Shown here: positions 52,548-60,216 of the stretch, piece after piece
Layout: each line of letters starts with the position of its first letter
Position numbering within the stretch: position 1 is the stretch's first letter
From: Pseudovibrio sp000156235
GTDB lineage: Bacteria; Pseudomonadota; Alphaproteobacteria; Rhizobiales; Stappiaceae
DNA: 64,000 bases
Direction of reading: 5' to 3'
NCBI RefSeq assembly: GCF_000156235.1
Contig: NZ_DS996808.1
Coordinates: forward strand, 372,001 to 436,000
Notes under the pieces: model-generated
Seen by the model: only the letters and a program-made list of their open reading frames with translations
The model's database searches: none
What the model was told of the DNA's origin: nothing
Program-made: the position numbers and the translations under genes

Positions 52548-53900
52548 TTACAGAGCACTGCCAGCCGCACGCATCGCCTCGCGCAACTCTTTTGTATCTA
52601 CGTCTCTGTAATTGATCGCTTTTTCGATTTTCTGTTTTGTCGCCACAGCCGCCGCATGGCCCAGCTCAAAGCACTGGGCAGTAACGCGGGCAGAAGCGAG
52701 GGCTTCATGTTCAGCACTCAGGCACCGTCCCGCGACAATCACGTTGTCCAGCTCCTTCGGCACCAGCGTGCCGTATGGAACCTCGTAGTAATCTTCCATC
52801 AGCCAGTGCAGTTTGCTCTTTTCACCGGCGTGCATTTCAATCGGCCAGGAGGAGCGGACCACGCCATCCTCTGGCTTGTCACAGTTCGCAACATGGTCGT
52901 TTGTCAGGGTGGTTTCGCCGCTGATGGTCCGTGTCTGGCGAATACCCACTTCTGGTGGCATGTCAATCAGCTGAGACTCTTCAAAGCCCTTGATCTTGTC
53001 TTTGAAGAAGCGGTGATACTCGCGGGCCTGACGACGGCCATAGACTTCTGCGTATGTGAAGTCAGCAGGGTCCACTACGTTCAGCATGCGGTTGTCCTGA
53101 CCTGCCAGACGGGTGCAGTTCATCAGGAACACGCCCTTCTGCGGGGTCGGGAACACCCATACCTTGTTGCGGGGTGTGTCGTACTCTCTGCTCTCGAAGG
53201 CTGTTTTCAGCTTTTCGATCATGTCAGGCGGGCAGATGGTGTTCTTGCCGAAGTAATCGTAGAAGTCGCTTTCCACCACGTCTGACAGACGGAAGATCAT
53301 GGTTGGGTTCTGGATGGCACCATTATCGCCGAAGCTGTAGTCACACCCCGCTTTCGTCACGAGAGCCGCATCTCCTGACGTATCAATGAAGGCTTTTGCT
53401 TTGAGGAAAGTGCTGCCTGCTTTGGATTCCACACGGATCGCGGTGATCTCGTCCCCTTCACGAACCACTTCGGTCATGTAGGTGTGGTAGAGGCACTGAA
53501 CGCCGGACTCTTCAAGAAGGTCATCGGCAGCTTCCCGCCAGATCAGCGGATCAAAGGTCACCACGTGGGTGTTGCCGTAGATTTGTGGAGGCGTTGCACC
53601 GCCTTTTGCCTGCAGGCGAGCACGAAACTCTTCTGCGAAACCGAAAACGATTTGCTTGGCGTCTTTGTTTTCGATGTCGTCCTGGGTGAGGAACAGACCG
53701 CAGATGGTGCCTGAGAGGCCAGCGACCGCTCCGCCTCCACAAAACCCGTTTTTCTCGATGAGGATAGTTTTCAAGCCGTTGCGTGCACTCATAACAGCCG
53801 CTGCAACACCAGATGGTCCGCCGCCACAAACAACAACATCTGCTTCAGCAAGAACAGGAGATGCGGTTTCTGCTAGGGCAGTCTCTTTCCAGTTTTTCAT
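52548..53900 (-). CDS. FAD-dependent oxidoreductase (FAD_oxidored family)
   Basis: A 450-residue flavoprotein. The Rossmann motif DVVVCGGGPSGVAAAVMSARNG with the acidic end ILIEKNGFCGG binds FAD, and VIVAGRCLSAEHEALASARVTAQCFELGHAAA near the C-terminus is the second FAD contact typical of this family. There is no signal peptide or iron-sulfur motif. It is the first gene of the catabolic operon, so it may perform the initial oxidation or dehydrogenation of the imported compound. The specific reaction is unknown. Confidence 0.86.
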   Translation of the reverse strand: MKNWKETALAETASPVLAEADVVVCGGGPSGVAAAVMSARNGLKTILIEKNGFCGGGAVAGLSGTICGLFLTQDDIENKDAKQIVFGFAEEFRARLQAKGGATPPQIYGNTHVVTFDPLIWREAADDLLEESGVQCLYHTYMTEVVREGDEITAIRVESKAGSTFLKAKAFIDTSGDAALVTKAGCDYSFGDNGAIQNPTMIFRLSDVVESDFYDYFGKNTICPPDMIEKLKTAFESREYDTPRNKVWVFPTPQKGVFLMNCTRLAGQDNRMLNVVDPADFTYAEVYGRRQAREYHRFFKDKIKGFEESQLIDMPPEVGIRQTRTISGETTLTNDHVANCDKPEDGVVRSSWPIEMHAGEKSKLHWLMEDYYEVPYGTLVPKELDNVIVAGRCLSAEHEALASARVTAQCFELGHAAAVATKQKIEKAINYRDVDTKELREAMRAAGSAL

Positions 53901-53987
53901 GGGCGCTTACCTTGTATGCCACGGTTTATGGCTGTTTGCTTTAGTTCTGAGTCCATGAGGACCGTTTGGGTAAACATATCCTCAAAT

Positions 53988-54349
53988 CTGACATATTAGC
54001 AACCTTAAAAGCAAAATGAGGAGGCTGTGGCAATGGTAATAACCCTTAGAAATCGACGATTTTTGCCAAATATATGGCGCTGATATGGCAATTGAATCTG
54101 CCTGACATGCCAGTGAAATCATGCCAGTATCAGACTATCAAAATGCGATAAAGCGCTCATTACTTTGGCTTTTTCAGTTTGTCTCAAATCTGCAAAGCGC
54201 AGCAACTGCCGGAGTTCTATGTAGTTTTTGCGTGACAGAATGACACAATGCTAGCAGCTGATGGATTACGGTATGTAAGAGACGTCCAGGGCTGACATGT
54301 CAGGAGATTGCCAAAGGGCCGATAAAGGCCTGTTTCACTGACATAGCAG
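53988..54349. promoter_or_regulatory. Four copies of a CTGACAT-N2-YAG-like near-palindrome (probable operators)
   Basis: Copies are CTGACATATTAG (53988-53999), CTGACATGCCAG (54102-54113), CTGACATGTCAG (54292-54303, a perfect 12-bp palindrome) and CTGACATAGCAG (54338-54349). A weaker CTGATATGGCAA lies at 54080-54091. They occupy the 550-base control region between the catabolic operon and the divergent gntR gene. This is the pattern expected of FadR/VanR-subfamily GntR operators; binding is inferred. Confidence 0.6.
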
Positions 54350-54447
54350 GAAAAGAAAATAAGAGATTGCTGGCAAATCGGGAATGCACTGTGCTACACT
54401 GTGATACAACTGACGCAGAAATAACGCTTTTAAAACAGGGGGTAACC

Positions 54448-55091
54448 GTGCCTCACGAGAAAACGCAGGCAGAGCTTGCTCGCACGGAAATTGAGCGGAA
54501 CTGTTTTTCAACGAGCTTGATGTTTCAGCTCTGTACTCTGAAAACAAACTCGCCTCCCTGTTGGATCTGGGCAGAACGCCCGTCCGTGAAGCGCTTCAGG
54601 CGCTGGAGCAGGATGAGATGCTGGCCATCCATCCACGCAAAGGCGTGCAGTTCCTCTCCATCACCGCAGAGCAGCAATTGCAGCTGCTGGAAGTACGCAA
54701 GCAGATTGAGCCGATCTGTCTGAGATTCGCGGCCATGCGCGCCTCAACCGACCAGCGCCGCGAAATGCTGGCGCTAGGATCGCTGATTGTGCAGAGCGCG
54801 AAGGATGAGGATGAAGTGGCGCTGCTGTCCAACCTGCAGGACATCCACCGCATCGTGACGGAAGCCACCAACAACCCGTACTTCCACCATTCCCTTGCCC
54901 GCGTGCAAAGTCAGTCACGCCGGTTCTGGTTTGCCAACAAAGACAAATCCGACAACCTGCTGTGCTCCCGCTTCCACGAGGCCATCATGCGCTCCGTCGC
55001 CATGGGCAATGAGGAGGAAGCCGTCAAGCAATCCGGCCTGCTGCTTGAGCACCTCACCGAATCCGCTTTCAAGGCTCCAAAGTTCGGTTAG
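54448..55091 (+). pseudogene. GntR-family (FadR-like, FCD domain) regulator with a frameshift
   Basis: A GTG at 54448 with AGGGGGT upstream starts a frame giving PHEKTQAELARTEIER, the expected first helix of a GntR winged helix. Around 54496-54500 the frame must shift by one base; the other frame then gives ELFFNELDVSALYSENKLASLL, DLGRTPVREALQALEQDE and a full FCD ligand domain (DIHRIVTEATNNPYF; FHEAIMRSVAMGN) to the stop at 55091. Restoring one G in the GCGGAAC context would make a normal ~215-residue protein. It is divergent from the catabolic operon and presumably its regulator. A real inactivation or a sequencing error. Confidence 0.82.
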
Positions 55092-55172
55092 TTTAGGCCG
55101 TCAGCGAGCAGCGAAACACGAGCGGGCGAGTCGCAAGACAGCCCGTTTTTTGTGTCTGAGCTCAGCAGCAAA

Positions 55173-55463
55173 TTAATCCAGCCCCTCCACAATCACCGTC
55201 TCCACATCGGCAATCCCGCGCCGGAAATCTCGGGCGACTCTGTATTCGGGAGAGTTGTAGCAGGTCATGGCGGCGTCCATGCTTTCGAACTCGGCAATCA
55301 CGTGGCGGTGGTGTTTTTCGCCTTCCATTTGCTCGGCTTTTTCACCGCGAGCCAGAATGGTGCCGCCATACTTGCGCAGTATGCTTGGCGCAGCCTCGGT
55401 GTAGAACCGGTAGGTCTCTGGATCCTTGATGTTGATGCGGGAAACCCAATACGCTTTTGCCAT
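55173..55463 (-). CDS. DUF1330 family protein
   Basis: A roughly 96-residue single-domain dimeric alpha/beta-barrel protein. MAKAYWVSRINIKDPETYRFYTEAAPSILRKYGGTILARG and HVIAEFESMDAAMTCYNSPEY are characteristic of DUF1330. Its frame extends upstream to 55658, but the extra 65 residues do not resemble the family; in the shorter form the ribosome site is weak. Function unknown. It converges on gntR and may belong to the same catabolic locus. Confidence 0.78.
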   Translation of the reverse strand: MAKAYWVSRINIKDPETYRFYTEAAPSILRKYGGTILARGEKAEQMEGEKHHRHVIAEFESMDAAMTCYNSPEYRVARDFRRGIADVETVIVEGLD

Positions 55464-55691
55464 CTGTTTTTCGTTTTCGAAGCTCGGTGTTGCTTCCGGT
55501 TTCAGGCTGTTAAAGCCGCCGGAATGCTCATAAATCTGCATGTCTTTGCACAGAATAGAGCGTGCTTCTGAAACCAATCTTACTGGTTTTAGACCAATTA
55601 AAAATTCGGGTAAATCTGACGTTAGGGCGCTTTTCGAAAATGCGCTCAAATTCCGCAAAATGAAAAAATGCTCTTGATTAAACGGAAAGCT

Positions 55692-55719
55692 TTGCTAACC
55701 TGCTAACACGAATTAGCAA
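55692..55719. promoter_or_regulatory. Inverted repeat TTGCTAA-N14-TTAGCAA
   Basis: Seven-base arms at 55692-55698 and 55713-55719, with an extra direct copy GCTAAC between them. It lies between the DUF1330 gene and the sugar operon and could bind a sugar-operon regulator. No regulator gene adjoins. Confidence 0.35.
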
Positions 55720-55909
55720 TGGTTCGGCGCTGTATTTTCCGAGAGTTTCAGGGAGCTGTCTCCCAGAGGGATTACCGGAACACTACAGCATCAGCCAAAC
55801 ACCGGAATCAGGGTGCGGGAGTTCTCTCTGGTTCTTCATAGTACATTTATTTGCGGCGGACCTCTGAGCTTTCTTCAACCCTGCTGGAGGTCAGGACGTT
55901 TGTTTTACC

Positions 55910-55928
55910 TGCCCGGTGGTACCGGGCA
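55910..55928 (+). promoter_or_regulatory. Hairpin just upstream of the rbsD/fucU-like start
   Basis: TGCCCGGT / ACCGGGCA with a three-base loop, ending 22 bases before the GTG start. It could influence translation of the first gene in the sugar operon. Confidence 0.3.
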
Positions 55929-55950
55929 TTTGGTGTGAGTGGGGGCTTAA

Positions 55951-56370
55951 GTGCTTAAAGGGATCAACCCGATCATTTTTCCGGAACTTTTAAAGATCCT
56001 GCACGAGATGGGGCATGGGGATGAGTTGGTACTCAGCGATGCACATTTCCCGGCCTATTCTGTTAGCGACACGGTGCTGCGCGCTGATGGGTGTGAGGCA
56101 ACCGATCTTCTTGAGGCCATCATGCCTCTCTGGGAGCTGGACCAGTACGACCCGGAGAACGTCATGATGATGGCTGCTGTGGAAGGCGACCAGCTGCCGG
56201 ATGGGTTGGTTGATGACTATCAGAGTGCTTTGCCAGCGGGTGCGCAAATCACCTTTGTCGAGCGTTTTGCTTTCTATGAGAAGGCGAAGAAGGCGTACTG
56301 CGTGGTGGTAACAGGCACCACGCGAAAATATGGAAACGTCATCATCAAGAAGGGCGTGATCCAGGGCTAA
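55951..56370 (+). CDS. RbsD/FucU-family sugar mutarotase
   Basis: A 139-residue cytosolic protein with a GTG start. LLKILHEMGHGDELVLSDAHFPAYS holds the family's histidine and Asp residues, and the C-terminal RKYGNVIIKKGVI is the closing signature with a conserved Tyr. It interconverts anomers of an imported pyranose (ribose in RbsD, fucose in FucU); the longer size and MGHGDELVL wording favour FucU. It heads an ABC-importer operon, consistent with use on the incoming sugar. Confidence 0.85.
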   Translation: MLKGINPIIFPELLKILHEMGHGDELVLSDAHFPAYSVSDTVLRADGCEATDLLEAIMPLWELDQYDPENVMMMAAVEGDQLPDGLVDDYQSALPAGAQITFVERFAFYEKAKKAYCVVVTGTTRKYGNVIIKKGVIQG

Positions 56371-56586
56371 TGCGCAGTTCTGCAAGTGGATCCGGTTTCG
56401 GATGGAACTGCGCGTGACATGAGACAGCGGTGATTGAGGCAAGGCTCGGGGAGGGGCCGTGTCATCAATTAGGTAACAACCGGATGTCTCGGCCATATCA
56501 TTTTGCTGATCTGCATACCGCAGCATCAGTTGGGATCTGTGCGTTTCCACTGAGGTGTGCATGCCAGCTCTGGGGGGAGAAAATAA

Positions 56587-58113
56587 ATGAATACCATCGT
56601 CAGAATGACGGGTATTGAGAAGACGTTTCCGGGTGTGCACGCCCTTAAAAATGTGCAGTTTGATCTGCGTGCCGGTGAAGTTCACGCCCTGATGGGAGAG
56701 AACGGAGCAGGCAAATCCACCTTGATGAAAGTGCTTTCCGGCGTTTACACCCGTGACGGCGGAACCATTGAAATCAACGGAAAAGCGGCTGACCCAAAAG
56801 GGCCGCGTGAAGCGCAGGAACTCGGAATAGGCATCATCCATCAGGAACTGAGCCTGATGAATGATCTGACGGCGGCACAGAACATCTTCATTGGTCGTGA
56901 GCCGCGCCTGCGACTTGGACGTCTTGATGAGGTCGCCCTCAACCAGAAGACCGCTGAGATCTTCAAGAGCATGGCGCTGGACCTGCGTCCGGATGTGCTT
57001 GTCGGCAATCTGACCATCGCCAAGCAGCAGATGGTGGAGATCGCCAAGGCACTCTCCTACCGCTCGCAAGTGCTGATCATGGATGAGCCGACAGCCGCGC
57101 TCAACGACAAGGAAATCGCCGAGCTGTTCACCATCATCCGCCGCCTGAAAGCGGAAGGTGTTGGCATCATCTACATCAGCCACAAAATGGACGAGCTCCA
57201 GCAGATCTCCGACCGCGTCACCGTGATGCGCGATGGCGAGTATGTGGGCACCGTTCCTGCGGCTGACACCCCGGTCAATGAGATCATCTCCATGATGGTT
57301 GGCCGCGAGGTGAAAGAAGAAGCCGTCGACGTGCCAGACCTTTCTGCCGCAGACGTAGCGCTGGAAGTGAAGGGGCTCAACCGCGGCACAGAAATCCGCG
57401 ATGTCAGCTTCTCGCTGAAAAAGGGCGAAATCCTAGGCTTTGCAGGCTTGATGGGTGCTGGGCGAACGGAAGTCGCCCGCGCAATCTTCGGCGCTGATCC
57501 GTTGGATTCCGGTGAGATCCGGGTGGATGGTCATACCTGCAAGATCAACAGCCCGTCTGATGCAGTACAGGTTGGTATTGGCTATCTGTCAGAGGATCGC
57601 AAACACTTTGGTCTCGCCACCGGCATGGATGTTCGCGCCAACGTGGCTATGGCCAGCATGGACCAGTTCTGCAATCGCTTTGGTGTGCTGAATGAGGCTG
57701 GCATGGCAGAGGCCGCCGCCAAGTACATCAAGCAGCTGGAAATCAGAACGCCCTCCGACAAGCAGGAGCTCCAGTTCTTGTCCGGTGGCAACCAGCAAAA
57801 GGTGGTCATCGCCAAATGGTTGTTGCGTGATTGCGACATTCTCATCTTTGACGAACCCACACGCGGCATCGACGTGGGAGCGAAATCCGAAATCTACAAG
57901 TTGTTGAACTCACTGGCAGAACAGGGCTGCGCGATCATCGTCATCTCCTCTGAACTGCCAGAAGTGATGCGCCTCAGCCATCGCATCGCGGTGATGTGCG
58001 AAGGCCGCTTGACCGGCATTTTGCCCGGCGGCAGTTCAACAACCCAGGAAGACATTATGCGCCTCGCAACACAACGCGACCCGGCAGCGCAAATTGTGAG
58101 TGAAGTACAATGA
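56587..58113 (+). CDS. Sugar ABC importer, ATP-binding protein (RbsA-like)
   Basis: A 508-residue protein with two tandem ATPase domains. Domain 1 has GENGAGKST, then LTIAKQQMVEIAKAL (signature-like) and VLIMDEPTAALND. Domain 2 has the degenerate GLMGAGRTE, LSGGNQQKVVIAKWL and ILIFDEPTRGIDVG. This is the RbsA/MglA/XylG arrangement. A strong GGGGGGAGAA ribosome site precedes the ATG. Its stop overlaps the permease start (ATGA). Sugar specificity lies with the binding protein. Confidence 0.92.
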   Translation: MNTIVRMTGIEKTFPGVHALKNVQFDLRAGEVHALMGENGAGKSTLMKVLSGVYTRDGGTIEINGKAADPKGPREAQELGIGIIHQELSLMNDLTAAQNIFIGREPRLRLGRLDEVALNQKTAEIFKSMALDLRPDVLVGNLTIAKQQMVEIAKALSYRSQVLIMDEPTAALNDKEIAELFTIIRRLKAEGVGIIYISHKMDELQQISDRVTVMRDGEYVGTVPAADTPVNEIISMMVGREVKEEAVDVPDLSAADVALEVKGLNRGTEIRDVSFSLKKGEILGFAGLMGAGRTEVARAIFGADPLDSGEIRVDGHTCKINSPSDAVQVGIGYLSEDRKHFGLATGMDVRANVAMASMDQFCNRFGVLNEAGMAEAAAKYIKQLEIRTPSDKQELQFLSGGNQQKVVIAKWLLRDCDILIFDEPTRGIDVGAKSEIYKLLNSLAEQGCAIIVISSELPEVMRLSHRIAVMCEGRLTGILPGGSSTTQEDIMRLATQRDPAAQIVSEVQ

Positions 58114-59120
58114 CAGACACCACCTTAACTCCGCAAAAGAACCTGATCGGTCGTTTTGTGAGCTCGGGCGCACACCAGAAGCTGCTCGCCTTCGCCAGCC
58201 TGATCGTCCTGCTCATCGGCTTTGGTCTGGCCTCGCCAAACTTCATGCAGATGTCCAACATGATCGCCATTTTGCAGGCGACCTCGGTCAACGGTGTTCT
58301 GGCCATTGCCGCAACGCTTATCATCATCACCGGTGGCATCGATCTGTCCATCGGCACCATGATGACTTTCTGCGCCGTGATCGCCGGTGTGGTGCTCACC
58401 TACTGGGGTATGCCGCTGCCGCTGGGTGTGGCCGCTGCCATTGCCACGGGTGCTTTCTGCGGCCTGTGTTCCGGCACATTTGTCGCCAAGATGAAGGTGC
58501 CGCCGTTCATTGCAACGCTTGGCATGATGCTGATCCTGAAGGGCCTGTCGCTCGTCATTTCCGGCACACGCCCAATCTACTTCAATGACACTCCGGGGTT
58601 TGACCTCATTTCTCGCGGGTCTGTCATTGGCGCCATCATTCCGGGTCTTCAGATCCCCAATGGTGTGCTGATCCTGTTCCTTGTTGCGATTGCAGCCTCT
58701 TACATTCTGGGACGAACTGTGCTGGGCCGCTACACCTTCGCACTTGGATCCAACGAGGAATCCGTGCGCCTGTCTGGCGTCAACACGGATGCCTGGAAGA
58801 TGGGAATCTACGCGCTCGCAGGTGGGATCTGCGGCATCGCTGGCATTCTCATCGCATCCCGCCTCAACTCCGCACAGCCTGCCCTTGGCCTCGGTTACGA
58901 GCTGGAAGCCATCGCAGCTGTGGTGATTGGCGGAACGTCTCTTGCCGGAGGACGCGGCACCATCATGGGCACATTGATCGGAGCTCTGATCATGGCCGTG
59001 CTGACCAACGGTTTGCGCGTGCTCTCTGTTGCTCAGGAATGGCAGACGGTTGTGACGGGCGGCATCATTATTCTGGCCGTCTATGCGGACATGGCCCGCA
59101 AGAAAAAAGCTCATGCATAA
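58110..59120 (+). CDS. Sugar ABC importer permease (RbsC-like)
   Basis: A 336-residue membrane protein with eight to ten helices. GVLAIAATLIIITGGIDLSIGTMM is the RbsC-family signature, and VIGGTSLAGGRGTIMGTLIGALIMAVLTNGL is the C-terminal conserved block. The gene overlaps the ATPase gene by four bases and is followed by the binding-protein gene. Confidence 0.92.
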   Translation: MTDTTLTPQKNLIGRFVSSGAHQKLLAFASLIVLLIGFGLASPNFMQMSNMIAILQATSVNGVLAIAATLIIITGGIDLSIGTMMTFCAVIAGVVLTYWGMPLPLGVAAAIATGAFCGLCSGTFVAKMKVPPFIATLGMMLILKGLSLVISGTRPIYFNDTPGFDLISRGSVIGAIIPGLQIPNGVLILFLVAIAASYILGRTVLGRYTFALGSNEESVRLSGVNTDAWKMGIYALAGGICGIAGILIASRLNSAQPALGLGYELEAIAAVVIGGTSLAGGRGTIMGTLIGALIMAVLTNGLRVLSVAQEWQTVVTGGIIILAVYADMARKKKAHA

Positions 59121-59175
59121 GATTGGTTGGGGCGCCTTTGCCCCAGCTGAATATTTTTATCGGGAGGAAATACTC

Positions 59176-60120
59176 ATGTTTACAAGACGTACATTGATTG
59201 GCGCATTAGCCTCAGCAACATTGCTTGCAACCAGCTCGCTTTCACTGGCAGCGGATAAGGTCTACATCCCGCTGATCTCCAAGGGCTTCCAGCACCAGTT
59301 CTGGCAGGCTGTGAAAGCCGGCGCTGACAACGCAGCTGCTGAGCTGAACGTTGAAATCACCTTTGAAGGCCCGGACAGCGAAGCCATGGTTGATCGCCAG
59401 ATCGACATGCTGGCTGCAGCTCTGGCGAAGAACCCGGCAGCCATCGGCTTTGCCGCGCTGGACAGTCAGGCCGCGATTCCGCTGCTGCGTCAGGCACAGT
59501 CCTCCGGCATTCCGATCATCGCGTTTGACAGCGGCGTCGACAGCGAAATCCCGCTGGCACTGGCAGCAACTGACAACGTGGCAGCCGCAAGCCTGGCCGC
59601 AGACAAAATGGCAGAGCTGATTGGCAAGAGCGGTAAAGTGGCCGTGGTCGCACACGACCAGACCAGTCGCACCGGCATCGACCGCCGTGATGGCTTCCTC
59701 AACCAGATGAAGAACTATCCGGAGATTGAAGTTGTGACCGTTCAGTACGGTGGTGGTGACCAGCTGAAGTCCACCGAGCTGACCAAAGCGATCCTGACCG
59801 CGAACCCGGACATCAAAGGCATCTTCGGCACCAACGAAGGTTCCGCGATCGGTGTGGCCAACGGCGTGCGTGAAATGGGCAGCAAAGACGTTGTGATCAT
59901 CGGTTACGATTCTGGCCGCGCCCAGAAAGACGCCGTCCGCAGCGGCCTGATGGCAGGCGCCATCACCCAGAACCCGGTCGGCATCGGCTATGAAACCGTC
60001 AAGGCAGCCTACATGGCCTCCAAGGGCGAAAAAGTCCCAGCCAACATTGACACCGGCTTCTACTACTACGACGCCTCCAACATGGACTCCCCAGAAATCG
60101 CAGCCGTCCTCTACGACTAA
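59176..60120 (+). CDS. Sugar ABC importer, periplasmic binding protein (RbsB-like)
   Basis: A 314-residue family 1 binding protein. The signal peptide is MFTRRTLIGALASATLLATSS and following to LAADK. The mature part starts VYIPLISKGFQHQFWQAVKAGA, with IIAFDSGVDSEIPLA and IIGYDSGRAQKDAVR as ligand-contact segments of the ribose/galactose receptor type. GGGAGGAA precedes the chosen ATG. The sugar is not determined; no kinase or catabolic gene follows, so metabolism must occur elsewhere. Confidence 0.92.
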   Translation: MFTRRTLIGALASATLLATSSLSLAADKVYIPLISKGFQHQFWQAVKAGADNAAAELNVEITFEGPDSEAMVDRQIDMLAAALAKNPAAIGFAALDSQAAIPLLRQAQSSGIPIIAFDSGVDSEIPLALAATDNVAAASLAADKMAELIGKSGKVAVVAHDQTSRTGIDRRDGFLNQMKNYPEIEVVTVQYGGGDQLKSTELTKAILTANPDIKGIFGTNEGSAIGVANGVREMGSKDVVIIGYDSGRAQKDAVRSGLMAGAITQNPVGIGYETVKAAYMASKGEKVPANIDTGFYYYDASNMDSPEIAAVLYD

Positions 60121-60150
60121 TCCCCGCTGCATTTCCCTGGCGAACAAAGA

Positions 60151-60178
60151 AAGGCCTCTCACCACGAGAGGCCTTTTT
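60151..60178 (+). terminator. Rho-independent terminator of the sugar ABC operon
   Basis: Ten perfect pairs AAGGCCTCTC (60151-60160) / GAGAGGCCTT (60166-60175), five-base loop, T-run of five. Confidence 0.85.
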
Positions 60179-60216
60179 GCTGACCCGGGCAGTTGCCTGC
60201 CCGGGGTGAGGTTTGA

